Positions 18,722 to 27,281 of a stretch of 64,000 nucleotides of DNA are shown in pieces (within the stretch, counting starts at the first letter, position 1; the number at the start of each line of letters is the position of its first letter). A program made the translations under genes and the position numbers. Origin of the DNA: JAFEDN01 sp963818985 (GTDB lineage Bacteria; Pseudomonadota; Gammaproteobacteria; Coxiellales; Coxiellaceae); NCBI GenBank assembly GCA_963818985.1, contig CAWFUJ010000003.1, positions 1-64,000 of the forward strand. The letters run 5' to 3'. A model generated the notes under the pieces. That model was not told the DNA's origin, did not search any database, and saw only the letters and a program-made list of their open reading frames with translations.

Positions 18722-19172
18722 ATGAGTAAAGATATATCTTTATCGGGGTATCAAGAAGTATTCCAGAAAGTTTCTCAAAGTCATCATCGCAACTCAAGAA
18801 TGCTTTTTGAGGCAAAGTAATCAAACTAGCATTATGATTATGCAGAAAATATTAAACACTTCCTAAAATCACACCGCAGTTTTCTACCTGGTATTTTTAT
18901 GGGCTTACATTATTCTAAAGGAGCTACGGATTCTTTTTGTCGATATTTTTTTTGGAAAAAGATAAAGACTGGCAGAAAAAAGTGGGATAATTTCCCCCGG
19001 GAAACTGATAGAAATGGATGACGGGAAACAGAAATTAAAAGTAAAGACCACCATTCAGCTAATTCGACTGTGTACGCAGGTTGATGTCTGGGGCAATGAT
19101 GCATCTACAGCTTCATTACATAGTATATTTGGCACATATCTTGATCTTAAAATATACAAACTGAGATTTTAG
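18722..19172 (+). pseudogene. Decayed open reading frame of unknown function
   Basis: From ATG 18722 the frame reads MSKDISLSGYQEVFQKVSQ, passes two in-frame stops (TAA and TAG near 18818-18829), and continues HYDYAENIKHFLKSHRSFLP then GIFMGLHYSKGATDSF. A shift then leads to KLIEMDDGKQKLKVKTTIQL and ends at TAG 19170-19172. The amino-acid-like continuity across stops shows a former gene. I do not recognise the family. Confidence 0.5.
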
Positions 19173-19225
19173 AATGAGTAATCATTAAAAATTGTCCGTT
19201 ACTAAAAATCTGAGGGAATATTTAA

Positions 19226-19254
19226 TTGTATATAGCCTTCTGCCTGATTATAAT
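19226..19254 (+). promoter_or_regulatory. Sigma70-type promoter of the hydrogenase operon
   Basis: TTGTAT (19226-19231), a 17-base spacer and a consensus TATAAT (19249-19254) lie 32 bases before the hypC ATG. An AAAGGA ribosome-binding site follows at 19272-19277. All eleven downstream genes are on the same strand with gaps of at most about a dozen bases or overlaps, so this may drive the whole operon. Confidence 0.7.
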
Positions 19255-19285
19255 TGTGAACACTTTAAAATAAAGGATTAACAAA

Positions 19286-19498
19286 ATGTGTCTTGCCATG
19301 CCAGCTTGTGTGATTCAACTGCTTGGCGCAGGACGAGTCCTAGTTAACCTCGGTGGTGTTCAAAAGATAATTTCCACAGCTCTGATAGATGGGGTGCAGG
19401 TCGGAGACTATGTTATTATTCATGTCGGTTATGCCTTAACCAAGCTGAACGAACTGGAAGCGGAAAAGACCTTACAGTTGTTCAGAGAGTTGACGTGA
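19286..19498 (+). CDS. hypC: Hydrogenase maturation chaperone HypC
   Basis: The 70-residue protein begins MCLAMPACVIQL. The Cys2 after the start Met is essential for carrying the Fe(CN)2CO group between HypD and the large subunit. The rest is the small OB-fold typical of HypC/HupF (GDYVIIHVGYALTKLNELEA). It is the first gene of the operon, and its stop overlaps the hypD start by 4 bases. Confidence 0.96.
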   Translation: MCLAMPACVIQLLGAGRVLVNLGGVQKIISTALIDGVQVGDYVIIHVGYALTKLNELEAEKTLQLFRELT

Positions 19499-20620
19499 AA
19501 TATATTAACGAATTTCGCGACCGCCAACTGGCTGAGGCTTTGGCGAACTCGATTGCAGCCTGTGTTCAAAAAGATCAGGTTTATCGTTTGATGGAATTTT
19601 GTGGGGGACATACTCACACGATTTATCGATATGGTTTACCAAGTTTATTACCCCCTCAAGTGAAAATGATTCACGGCCCAGGCTGCCCAGTCTGTGTATT
19701 GCCCATTGCCCGAGTGGATTATGCCATAGCGCTGGCTAAAAAATCCGAGGTTATTTTTTGTAGTTATGGAGACATGTTACGAGTTCCTGGTTCAGAGCAG
19801 CAGAGCTTATTGCACGCAAAAGCGCAGGGTGCTGATGTACGCATGGTATATTCTATCGATGATGCGTTACAGATTGCCCGCCGCCATCCTGAACGGCAAG
19901 TTATTTTTTTTGCGATTGGCTTCGAAACCACTACCCCGCCAACGGCAGTTGCCATTTTGACCGCAAAAAATGCGGGAATAAAAAATTTTACGGTGTTTTG
20001 TAATCATGTGTTAACTCCGCCAGCCATGCGCGGGTTGCTAGAACAGACAGGAACAGCGATTAATTTAGATGGTTTTATCGGCCCGGCGCATGTCAGTATT
20101 ATTGTTGGTAGTCAGGCCTATCAGTCAGTCGCTCAAGATTATCGAAAACCGATTGTGATATCCGGATTTGAGCCTCTCGATGTATTGCAGTCAATTTTAA
20201 TGTTGGTTCAACTCATTAATCAAAATCAACACGGTGTTTATAATCAGTATACTCGTGCGGTTTTGCCTATGGGAAATCAAAAATCACAAGCACTGATGGA
20301 TCAGATATTAGAACTACGCCCTCAATTTGAATGGCGAGGCTTAGGCGAGATTCCCGAATAGCGCCCTTAAAATTAATTCTGCGTACCAAGACTTCGATGC
20401 TGAGATTCGTTTTCCCATGAAAATTACCGGCAGTCAGGAGCATCGCGCCTGCGAATGTCCGGCGATATTGCGCGGTGTTAAAAAACCAACCGATTGTAAA
20501 TTATTTGCTAGTTTATGTACCCCGGAAAATCCGCTGGGTTCCTGCATGGTTTCCTCCGAGGGCGCTTGCGCTGCTTATTATGCCTATGCACGGCATCAAT
20601 CCATTGAGAGCGCGATATGA
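19495..20620 (+). pseudogene. hypD: hypD, Fe-CN-CO assembly scaffold, with single-base frameshift
   Basis: HypD is the Fe-S scaffold on which the hydrogenase Fe(CN)2CO unit is built. Frame 1 (19495-20361) shows MEFCGGHTHTIYRYG, IHGPGCPVCVLP and FCNHVLTPPAM, then stops at GLGEIPE. Frame 2 continues SALKINSAYQDFDAEIRF and carries the C-terminal cysteine set ACECPAILRG, CKLFASLCTPENPLGSC. One extra base in CCCGAAT at about 20355-20357 explains the shift (the restored reading is IPNSALKI). The 1126-base span is one over a multiple of three, and the restored length, 374 residues, is normal. If the lesion is real, the hydrogenase could not mature. Confidence 0.92.
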
Positions 20621-21648
20621 TCGGAGCTAAATTAAATATAAAAAGCGGTACGATTACTTTAAGTCATGGGGCCGGCGGCCGTGCGATGACACAGTTGATC
20701 GATCAATTATTTCTTAAATATTTTAACAATGAGTTTCTCGCTCGAAAAAATGATCAAGCTTGTTTTTCCGTTGATGCCGGGCGAATGGTCATGACGACCG
20801 ATAGCTACGTCATATCACCGCTATTTTTTCCTGGTGGAGATATTGGCTGTTTATCAGTGTACGGCACCGTTAATGATATCGCAATGAGCGGCGCTAAACC
20901 GCTCTATATGGCGGTAAGTTTTATCATCGAGGAAGGTTTGCCTCTGATTGATTTACAACGTATTGTGCAATCAATGGCGCAGGCTGCCCAACAGGCGAAT
21001 ATTCTAATTGTAACCGGCGACACTAAAGTCGTTGAACGCGGGAAAGGAGATGGAATATTTATCACTACTACCGGTGTAGGTGTTGTGCCGGAGGGCGTCC
21101 ATATCTCTGCTCATCAAGCGCAAATGGGTGACCATGTGCTGATTAATGGGTTTGTCGGCGATCACGGTGTAGCGATCATGTCGCAACGTGAACATTTACA
21201 ATTCGATGCGCCCATCATTTCGGATACTTGTGCATTACATGATTTGGTGGCCGTTATGCTCGCAGCGTCTCCCAACATCCATTGTTTAAGAGATGCTACT
21301 CGCGGTGGTTTAGCGGCGGTTTTAAATGAATGGACACAGCAATCGCAAGTGGGATTTATGCTGGAAGAAGCGCAGATTCCTGTGCGTGAAGTTGTTGCCG
21401 GCGCTTGTGAGTTATTAGGGTTAGATCCTTTATATGTTGCTAATGAAGGTAAATTAGTCGCTGTTTGCAGAGCGGCTGATTCAGAAAAATTATTAAACGC
21501 CATGCGTTCACATCCGCAAGGCCAGCACGCGGCAGTGATTGGTGAGGTCATTGCCGCACCGCCTTATTTCGTGCAAATGAAAACTAGTCTAGGAGGAATG
21601 CGTATGGTGGACTGGTTGGCGGGAGAGCAATTGCCCCGAATCTGTTAA
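20617..21648 (+). CDS. hypE: Carbamoyl dehydratase HypE
   Basis: HypE converts a carbamoyl group, loaded by HypF on its C-terminal cysteine, into the thiocyanate that donates CN to iron. The N-terminal ITLSHGAGGRAM and the ATP-binding TDSYVISPLFFPGGDIG and TGDTKVVERG motifs (PurM/AIRS fold) are present. The protein ends LPRIC, with the essential C-terminal Cys343 intact. It overlaps hypD by 4 bases. Confidence 0.97.
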   Translation: MIGAKLNIKSGTITLSHGAGGRAMTQLIDQLFLKYFNNEFLARKNDQACFSVDAGRMVMTTDSYVISPLFFPGGDIGCLSVYGTVNDIAMSGAKPLYMAVSFIIEEGLPLIDLQRIVQSMAQAAQQANILIVTGDTKVVERGKGDGIFITTTGVGVVPEGVHISAHQAQMGDHVLINGFVGDHGVAIMSQREHLQFDAPIISDTCALHDLVAVMLAASPNIHCLRDATRGGLAAVLNEWTQQSQVGFMLEEAQIPVREVVAGACELLGLDPLYVANEGKLVAVCRAADSEKLLNAMRSHPQGQHAAVIGEVIAAPPYFVQMKTSLGGMRMVDWLAGEQLPRIC

Positions 21649-21660
21649 AAGGAAGTCAGA

Positions 21661-22807
21661 ATGAACAACCATTATTTTTTATCGTATCAACGATTACCGG
21701 ATTTATTAAATACTTTGCGGATGCAAGGATATCGTTGTGTAGGGCCTCAAGTTCGCGATGACGCTATTATTTACGACAATTTAGAGTCGATTCAGCAATT
21801 GCCGTGGGGTATTAAAGATGAGCAAAAGCCGGGAAGCTATCGGCTAATTCGTGGCGAAACATCAGAAGCGTTCGCCTGGGCTAATGGACCCGCAAGCGAT
21901 CAAACCGCTGTTATTTAAACCGAAAGAATTGCTATGGAAAGTAGGTCGAGACTCTGAAGGTCGATTGTCTTTTCAACAAGCTCCGTCGCAGCCAGAATTG
22001 ATTGCTTTGTTCGGTGTGCGCAGTTGTGATTTGGCGGCGATGGCTGTGCAGGATAAAGTATTTATTCAGGATAAATATGTCGATGAGCGCTATCGCGCCC
22101 AACGAGAAAATTTGTTTATTGTCGTGGTGAATTGCAGTTATTCTGGCGGTAATTGTTTTTGCGTCTCCACCGGCGATGGTCCTGAAGCCAAAAAAGGCTT
22201 TGATTTAGTGATGACTGAAATTGAAAATGGTTTTTTCCTCAACAGTGGTAGCGAAGCCGGAGAGAAATTGTTGATGCAGTTGAAATTAACTTCTGCTGCC
22301 CTACCCCAAACGGAGCAGGCCCGGCAAGGCATCGATCGTGCGATTAACATGCAAACCAAAAAAATGCCCGCGGTAAACGTTCGTGATTTATTATTTGCTA
22401 ATTTAGACCATCCGCGTTGGGATGATGTAGCGGAACGTTGCTTATCCTGCGGTAATTGCACATCGGTTTGTCCCACCTGTTTTTGTCATACAGAAACAGA
22501 AAAGCCCGCTCTGAATGGGTGCGAGAGTGAGCATGCACGCGAATGGGATTCCTGTTTTACCGCGGGTCACAGCTATATTCATGATACCGTCATTCGAGAC
22601 ACCACTAAAGCACGTTATAAGCAGTGGCTGACGCATAAGCTTGCCAGTTGGTGGGATCAGTTCGATACCAGCGGATGTATTGGTTGTGGGCGTTGTGTGA
22701 CTTGGTGCCCGGTGGGCATCGATTTAACCGAGGAAATTGCCGCCATTTCAGGAAAATCCAATCAGGTAGATTTGGATGATGTTAAATCCAAAACGGAGAA
22801 TGAATGA
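21661..22807 (+). pseudogene. hydB: hydB, beta (iron-sulphur) subunit of group 3b [NiFe] hydrogenase, with single-base frameshift
   Basis: The beta subunit carries 4Fe-4S clusters between the hydrogenase and diaphorase modules. Frame 1 (21661-21918) ends shortly after FAWANGP; frame 2 picks up at QAIKPLLFKPKELLWKVGR and runs to 22807. One extra base in ACCCGCAAGC near 21888-21890 explains this. The span is one over a multiple of three and would encode 381 residues. Frame 2 holds two ferredoxin-type clusters, CLSCGNCTSVCPTC and CIGCGRCVTWCPVGID. Its 3' end overlaps the gamma-subunit start. Confidence 0.9.
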
Positions 22808-23640
22808 GTAGAGATCCTTATTTGCCTTATACCGCGCAAATTATCCAACGCCGCCAGGAAACGAGGGATATCTTTACTCTTGCGTTGCGGTTAAACGATG
22901 AAAAGGCTCATGAAGATTATCACTTTCAATCGGGTCAATTTAACATGCTTTATTTATTTGGAGTCGGTGAAGTGGCCATTTCAATTGCTTCAGATCCGCA
23001 GGAAAAAGACTTATATTGCCATACCATTCGGCAGGTGGGACAGGTTACTAACGCGCTTGCAAAATTGCGCGAGGGCGATTATTTAGGTGTACGTGGTCCC
23101 TACGGCACGGGCTGGCCGTTAGAGCAGGCCGTCGGCAAAGACGTACTCATCATTACCGGCGGTTTAGGCTGCGCACCTTCAGTTTCTGCGATTCATTATA
23201 TCGTTAAACGGCGCTCTCAATACGGCAAATTAATGATACTGCAAGGCGTCAAGCACAGCGATGATTTATTATTCCGTCAGCAGTATGAGCAATGGTCGCA
23301 GTTGCCTAATACTCAGGTATTTTTGGCGGCTAATCAAAGCGGTGCGCATTGGCCCTGGTTGACAGGTTATGTCACGCAATTTATTCCTGATTTGGTGTTC
23401 GACATTGATAATGCTATGGTGATGATGTGTGGCCCTGAAGCCATGATGCACGCGGCTCTTCAGCCTTTAATTCAAAAAGGGTTGAGCGATGAAAAAATCT
23501 ATATCAATATGGAGCGAAATATGGAATGTGCGCTGGGACATTGTGGACATTGTCAATTCGGGGGACAGTTTGTTTGCAAGAATGGGCCGGTTTTTTGTTA
23601 TCCGGTCATTAAAAATTTGTTTGGAAGAAAGGGTTTTTAA
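22804..23640 (+). CDS. hydG: HydG, gamma (FAD/NAD(P)-binding) subunit of group 3b [NiFe] hydrogenase
   Basis: The 278-residue protein is of the ferredoxin-NADP reductase/dihydroorotate dehydrogenase electron-transfer subunit type. The FAD site is in the N-terminal barrel (FQSGQFNMLYLFGVGEVAIS), the NAD(P) site in GKDVLIITGGLGCAPSVSA, and the C-terminal 2Fe-2S ligands in CALGHCGHCQFGGQFVC. It moves electrons between HydB clusters and NAD(P)H. It overlaps hydB and hydD by a few bases. Confidence 0.94.
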   Translation: MSRDPYLPYTAQIIQRRQETRDIFTLALRLNDEKAHEDYHFQSGQFNMLYLFGVGEVAISIASDPQEKDLYCHTIRQVGQVTNALAKLREGDYLGVRGPYGTGWPLEQAVGKDVLIITGGLGCAPSVSAIHYIVKRRSQYGKLMILQGVKHSDDLLFRQQYEQWSQLPNTQVFLAANQSGAHWPWLTGYVTQFIPDLVFDIDNAMVMMCGPEAMMHAALQPLIQKGLSDEKIYINMERNMECALGHCGHCQFGGQFVCKNGPVFCYPVIKNLFGRKGF

Positions 23641-24431
23641 TGCCGAATAAATTAACTTTAGCCGTCTATAAATTTGCATCCTGCGATGGATGTCAATTGG
23701 CTTTTTTAAATTTGGGCGAAACTTTATTAAAATTGGCCGAATTAGTCGATATTGTGCATTTTCCGGAAGTAGGCCCGGTAAATCCTCAAGCATTAGCTGA
23801 CATTGCCTTCGTGGAAGGCAGCATTTCCACTCCTGAACATTTAGAGCGGATACAGACCATTCGTACCCACAGTCAATATGTAATTACCATTGGCGCTTGC
23901 GCCACCGCCGGCGGTATCCAGGCGCTACGCAATTTTGCGGACGCCGGCGAATGGACTTCGATGATTTATGCTAAACCGGAATATATTAAAACATTAAAGA
24001 CCTCTACGGCCATCGCTAAACACGTTAAAGTGGATCTTGAATTGTGGGGCTGTCCTGTCAATAGTGAACAAATTTTATCGGCGGTACGTATTTTACTCCG
24101 TCAGGCAACTCCTCGCGTACGTCGTGACAGTGTGTGCATCCAATGCAAACAAGCGGGAAACGTATGCGTTTTAGTGGCTAAAGGCGAGCCCTGTTTAGGT
24201 CCGGTCACTCAAACCGGCTGCGGCGCATTATGCCCCAGTGTGGGACGGGATTGTTATGGATGCTATGGTCCGGACGAAAATCCCAACACGGCAAGTCTGG
24301 CGCGTCGATTTGCGGGTTTGGGTTTAATGCCATCGGATATTGCCCGCCGCTTTTTATTCATCAATAATCAAGCACCAGCTTTTCGTGACGCCGGTATCAA
24401 AGCGAAGGGAACAGGAACCACTGATGAATAA
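23640..24431 (+). CDS. hydD: HydD, delta (small) subunit of group 3b [NiFe] hydrogenase
   Basis: The 263-residue small subunit has no Tat signal, as expected for cytoplasmic group 3 enzymes. The proximal cluster ligands are in FASCDGCQLAFLN, TIGACATAGG and LWGCPVNSEQ. Further cluster ligands are in CIQCKQAGNVC, GEPCLGPVTQTGCGALCP and CYGCYGPDENPN. The stop overlaps the hydA start (ATGAATAA). It passes electrons from the NiFe site to HydG/HydB. Confidence 0.96.
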   Translation: MPNKLTLAVYKFASCDGCQLAFLNLGETLLKLAELVDIVHFPEVGPVNPQALADIAFVEGSISTPEHLERIQTIRTHSQYVITIGACATAGGIQALRNFADAGEWTSMIYAKPEYIKTLKTSTAIAKHVKVDLELWGCPVNSEQILSAVRILLRQATPRVRRDSVCIQCKQAGNVCVLVAKGEPCLGPVTQTGCGALCPSVGRDCYGCYGPDENPNTASLARRFAGLGLMPSDIARRFLFINNQAPAFRDAGIKAKGTGTTDE

Positions 24432-25719
24432 CCAAACCATTCGTATTGATGTGCCGATTTTAGCGAGAGTGGAAGGCGAAGGCGCACTACACCTTAAAAT
24501 TCGCGATCAACACATTGAAGAATTAAAATTAAGTATTTATGAACCGCCGCGATTTTTTGAAAAATTTTTGGAGGGCAGACAACCCAATGAAGTGATTGAC
24601 GCGGTGGCGCGTATTTGCGGAATTTGCCCGGTAGCCTATCAAATGACCGCAGCGCACGCTATCGAAAATATTTTTCAAATAAATCCTGGTCCGTGGGTAC
24701 GCGAAATGCGGCGTTTATTTTATTGCGGTGAATGGATGGAAAGCCATAGCGTGCATATCCACATGCTCGCGGCTCCTGATTTTTTAGGCTATGAATCTGT
24801 CACAGCGATGGCTAAAGATCATCCTCATATTGTTGAACGCGGCATGAAGCTGCATGCTTTGGGTAATGAATTAATGAGTTTATTAGGTAAGCGCTCTGTG
24901 CATCCGGTTGGGGCCTGCGTGGGTGGTTTTTATCGTGCACCTGATAAAGCGGCAGTGGCGATTTTATTAGCGAAATTTGAGCAGTATTTACCTGAAGCAG
25001 AAGCACTAGTGAAATGGGCTGCGGGTTTACCGTTGCCGATGATAGAACAAGAGTTTATTAGTGTAGCGATGCACCATCCCGATGAATACCCTATTAATCA
25101 CGGCAATATTGTTTCGAATCGCGGTTTAAAGATTCATAGTAGTCAGTTTGATGAGCATTTCCGCGAATATCAAGCGCCATACTCTAACGCGCTGCATTGT
25201 TTGTTGGATAATCAGCCTTATTTAGTAGGTCCATTAGCGCGAGTCAATTTAAATCATCAACTTTTTCCCAAACCTATTCAGACAGTAATGAAGGAAGTAG
25301 GTATTCATTGGCCAGCTAAAAATATGTTTTATAGTATTGTCGCCCGTGCATTAGAAATTTATTACGCCATGATGGAAGCCATTCGGATTATGCGCAATTA
25401 TCAGGTACCTTCAGCCTCTCGAATAGAGGTGACGCCAGCCTCTGGTAGCGGATTTTGGTGCACGGAGGCTCCCAGAGGCTTGTTGTGGCAATGTTTTGAA
25501 TTGAACAACAAGGGTTTAGTTCAATCGGCGCGCATTGTCCCACCGACCAGTCAAAATCAGGCACGAATTGAAGAGGATTTACGGGCATCCTTGCAAGCTT
25601 TCGGGTTAAATCACGATGAAGAAAAATTACGTTTGCACAGCGAGAAAACCATACGCAATTACGACCCTTGTATTTCTTGTTCCACGCATTTTTTAAAGTT
25701 AAAAGTGGATAGAGAATGA
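24424..25719 (+). CDS. hydA: HydA, alpha (large, NiFe catalytic) subunit of group 3b hydrogenase
   Basis: The 431-residue subunit carries the NiFe site. The N-terminal ligand motif RICGICPVAYQMTAAHA and the C-terminal DPCISCSTH are both intact. After the His, nine residues (FLKLKVDRE) remain, forming the peptide removed by the protease encoded next. I use ATG 24424 (MNNQTIRIDVPI), which overlaps the hydD stop; the open frame runs back to 24340 without support. Members of this group couple H2 to NADP(H) reversibly, and some also reduce polysulphide. Confidence 0.97.
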   Translation: MNNQTIRIDVPILARVEGEGALHLKIRDQHIEELKLSIYEPPRFFEKFLEGRQPNEVIDAVARICGICPVAYQMTAAHAIENIFQINPGPWVREMRRLFYCGEWMESHSVHIHMLAAPDFLGYESVTAMAKDHPHIVERGMKLHALGNELMSLLGKRSVHPVGACVGGFYRAPDKAAVAILLAKFEQYLPEAEALVKWAAGLPLPMIEQEFISVAMHHPDEYPINHGNIVSNRGLKIHSSQFDEHFREYQAPYSNALHCLLDNQPYLVGPLARVNLNHQLFPKPIQTVMKEVGIHWPAKNMFYSIVARALEIYYAMMEAIRIMRNYQVPSASRIEVTPASGSGFWCTEAPRGLLWQCFELNNKGLVQSARIVPPTSQNQARIEEDLRASLQAFGLNHDEEKLRLHSEKTIRNYDPCISCSTHFLKLKVDRE

Positions 25720-26213
25720 TCATGAATCGAATAGTGGGAGTAGGATCGCCGTTTGGTGACGATCAATTAGGTTGGCGAGTCGCTGAATTATTGAAAAAAG
25801 AAACTCGACTACAATGGTATTTAGGTGATGCTATAGATATTCAGATGAATGACCGGCCTGGGTTGGCATTGGTGGATGCCATGAAAAATGTTAAAAATTT
25901 TTATGTAATCGACGCCCTGCAAACTGGGCAGAATCCGGTAGGCCAACTTTATCGAATGAATGGCGAATCTCTGGACGCAGACAGTGGATTTTTATCTACG
26001 CATGGTTTTGGAATTGCGCAAGCGCTAGCTTTAGCTAAAGCACTCAACCAATTGCCTTCTAAAATTGTTATTTATGGTATTGAAATTGGTGAAATAGACT
26101 ATGCTGCGCCAGGATCTCTCGCAGAAGAGAACTCCATTTTATCTGTACCTATCGAAAATGCCTGTCAGGAGTTGGCCCGACAAATGACTCAGGAAATATT
26201 AACCCATGCATGA
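25716..26213 (+). CDS. [NiFe] hydrogenase maturation protease (HyaD/HybD family)
   Basis: The 165-residue endopeptidase should remove the C-terminal tail of HydA after nickel insertion. Family features are the N-terminal VGVGSPFGDDQLGW (nickel-sensing acidic residue), FYVIDALQTG, the STHGFGIAQALALAKAL segment and IYGIEIGEID. A start at 25722 (MNRIVG) is as likely as 25716. It overlaps hydA and hypA by a few bases. Confidence 0.93.
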   Translation: MIMNRIVGVGSPFGDDQLGWRVAELLKKETRLQWYLGDAIDIQMNDRPGLALVDAMKNVKNFYVIDALQTGQNPVGQLYRMNGESLDADSGFLSTHGFGIAQALALAKALNQLPSKIVIYGIEIGEIDYAAPGSLAEENSILSVPIENACQELARQMTQEILTHA

Positions 26214-26553
26214 ACTCTCTTTATGTCGCAGCTTACTGAAAATAATTGAAAAAAAATTAGCTGAATTAAATAATCCAGTCTGCCAACGCATCAGAACTAT
26301 TTGGTTGGAAATCAGCGCAGTGAGTGGGGTAGATGTCGAATCTTTACAATTTTATTTTTCTTTAATCATTCAGGGCACAGTAGCTGCGAACGCGGTTTTA
26401 CAAATTGCAGTGGTTCCAGTGCAGGCTCAATGTTCGATTTGCCGACAATGGGTCACTGTTGAGCATTTTTCTCATTGTCCGTCTTGTGGTGTTTATGGTT
26501 TAGTGATAGAGCCTGGTCGGGAATTAATGATTAAAAAGATGGAGGTTGGTTAA
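26206..26553 (+). CDS. hypA: Nickel-insertion metallochaperone HypA
   Basis: The 115-residue protein begins MHELSLCRSLL; the M1-H2-E3 N-terminus ligates nickel. The zinc site is CSICRQ...CPSCG. HypA delivers nickel with HypB to the large subunit. It overlaps the protease gene and abuts hypB (shared base at 26553). Confidence 0.96.
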   Translation: MHELSLCRSLLKIIEKKLAELNNPVCQRIRTIWLEISAVSGVDVESLQFYFSLIIQGTVAANAVLQIAVVPVQAQCSICRQWVTVEHFSHCPSCGVYGLVIEPGRELMIKKMEVG

Positions 26554-27281
26554 TGTGTGGTATTTGCGGTTGTGATGATCATCACTCTCATTCTCACTCT
26601 GATTCTCAAATAGTGAATATTGAACAGAGTATTTTAACGGAGAACGATGCTTATGCTGAGAAAAATCGGTGCTATTTTTCTGAAAAGAAAATTTTTACCA
26701 TCAATCTCGTTTCTAGTCCCGGAGCAGGAAAAACCACGTTGTTAACGCAAACTTTAGCCTATTATCAAGATAGTCTATCGATGGCGGTAATCGTTGGAGA
26801 CCAGCATACTGATCGAGATGTGCAACGCTTGCGGCAAACGGGTGTTCCTGCCGTACAGATAAACACCGGTAAAATGTGCCATTTGGATGCTCACCACATT
26901 CACCATGCGATAGAGGATTTGCCTTTACAGGAACAAAGTATATTGTGGATTGAAAATGTGGGTAATTTGGTTTGTCCGGCTTTATTTGCTTTGGGCGAAG
27001 CTTCCCGGATTGTGCTGTTATCTGTTACGGAGGGTGATGATAAGCCACTTAAATATCCGTATATGTTTCAGAATACGGAGTTATTGATCATCAATAAACT
27101 GGATTTATTACCGTATGTTAATTTTAAGATCGCCGATTGTATTGAGTACGCCAGGCGTATTAATCCACATATTCAGATTGTACAAACCACAGCTACGCAA
27201 GATCAAGGTATGCAGGAATGGTATCAATGGTTAAACCGGGCTTGTCTTCAACGGCTCCAGAGCGTTGGCGTATCCAAATAA
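26553..27281 (+). CDS. hypB: Hydrogenase nickel-incorporation GTPase HypB
   Basis: The 242-residue GTPase starts MCGICGCDDHHSHSHS: an N-terminal cysteine nickel site followed by a short histidine-rich stretch that could store nickel. Walker A is SSPGAGKTTLL; other motifs are VGDQHTDRDVQRL and the guanine-specificity NKLD. The C-terminus overlaps the hypF start by about 55-64 bases. Confidence 0.96.
   Translation: MCGICGCDDHHSHSHSDSQIVNIEQSILTENDAYAEKNRCYFSEKKIFTINLVSSPGAGKTTLLTQTLAYYQDSLSMAVIVGDQHTDRDVQRLRQTGVPAVQINTGKMCHLDAHHIHHAIEDLPLQEQSILWIENVGNLVCPALFALGEASRIVLLSVTEGDDKPLKYPYMFQNTELLIINKLDLLPYVNFKIADCIEYARRINPHIQIVQTTATQDQGMQEWYQWLNRACLQRLQSVGVSK

Noticed and set aside
24424..25719. Membrane-bound uptake (group 1) hydrogenase
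   Set aside because: The small subunit lacks a Tat signal, no cytochrome b subunit is present, and FAD/NAD(P) and ferredoxin-type subunits are cotranscribed.
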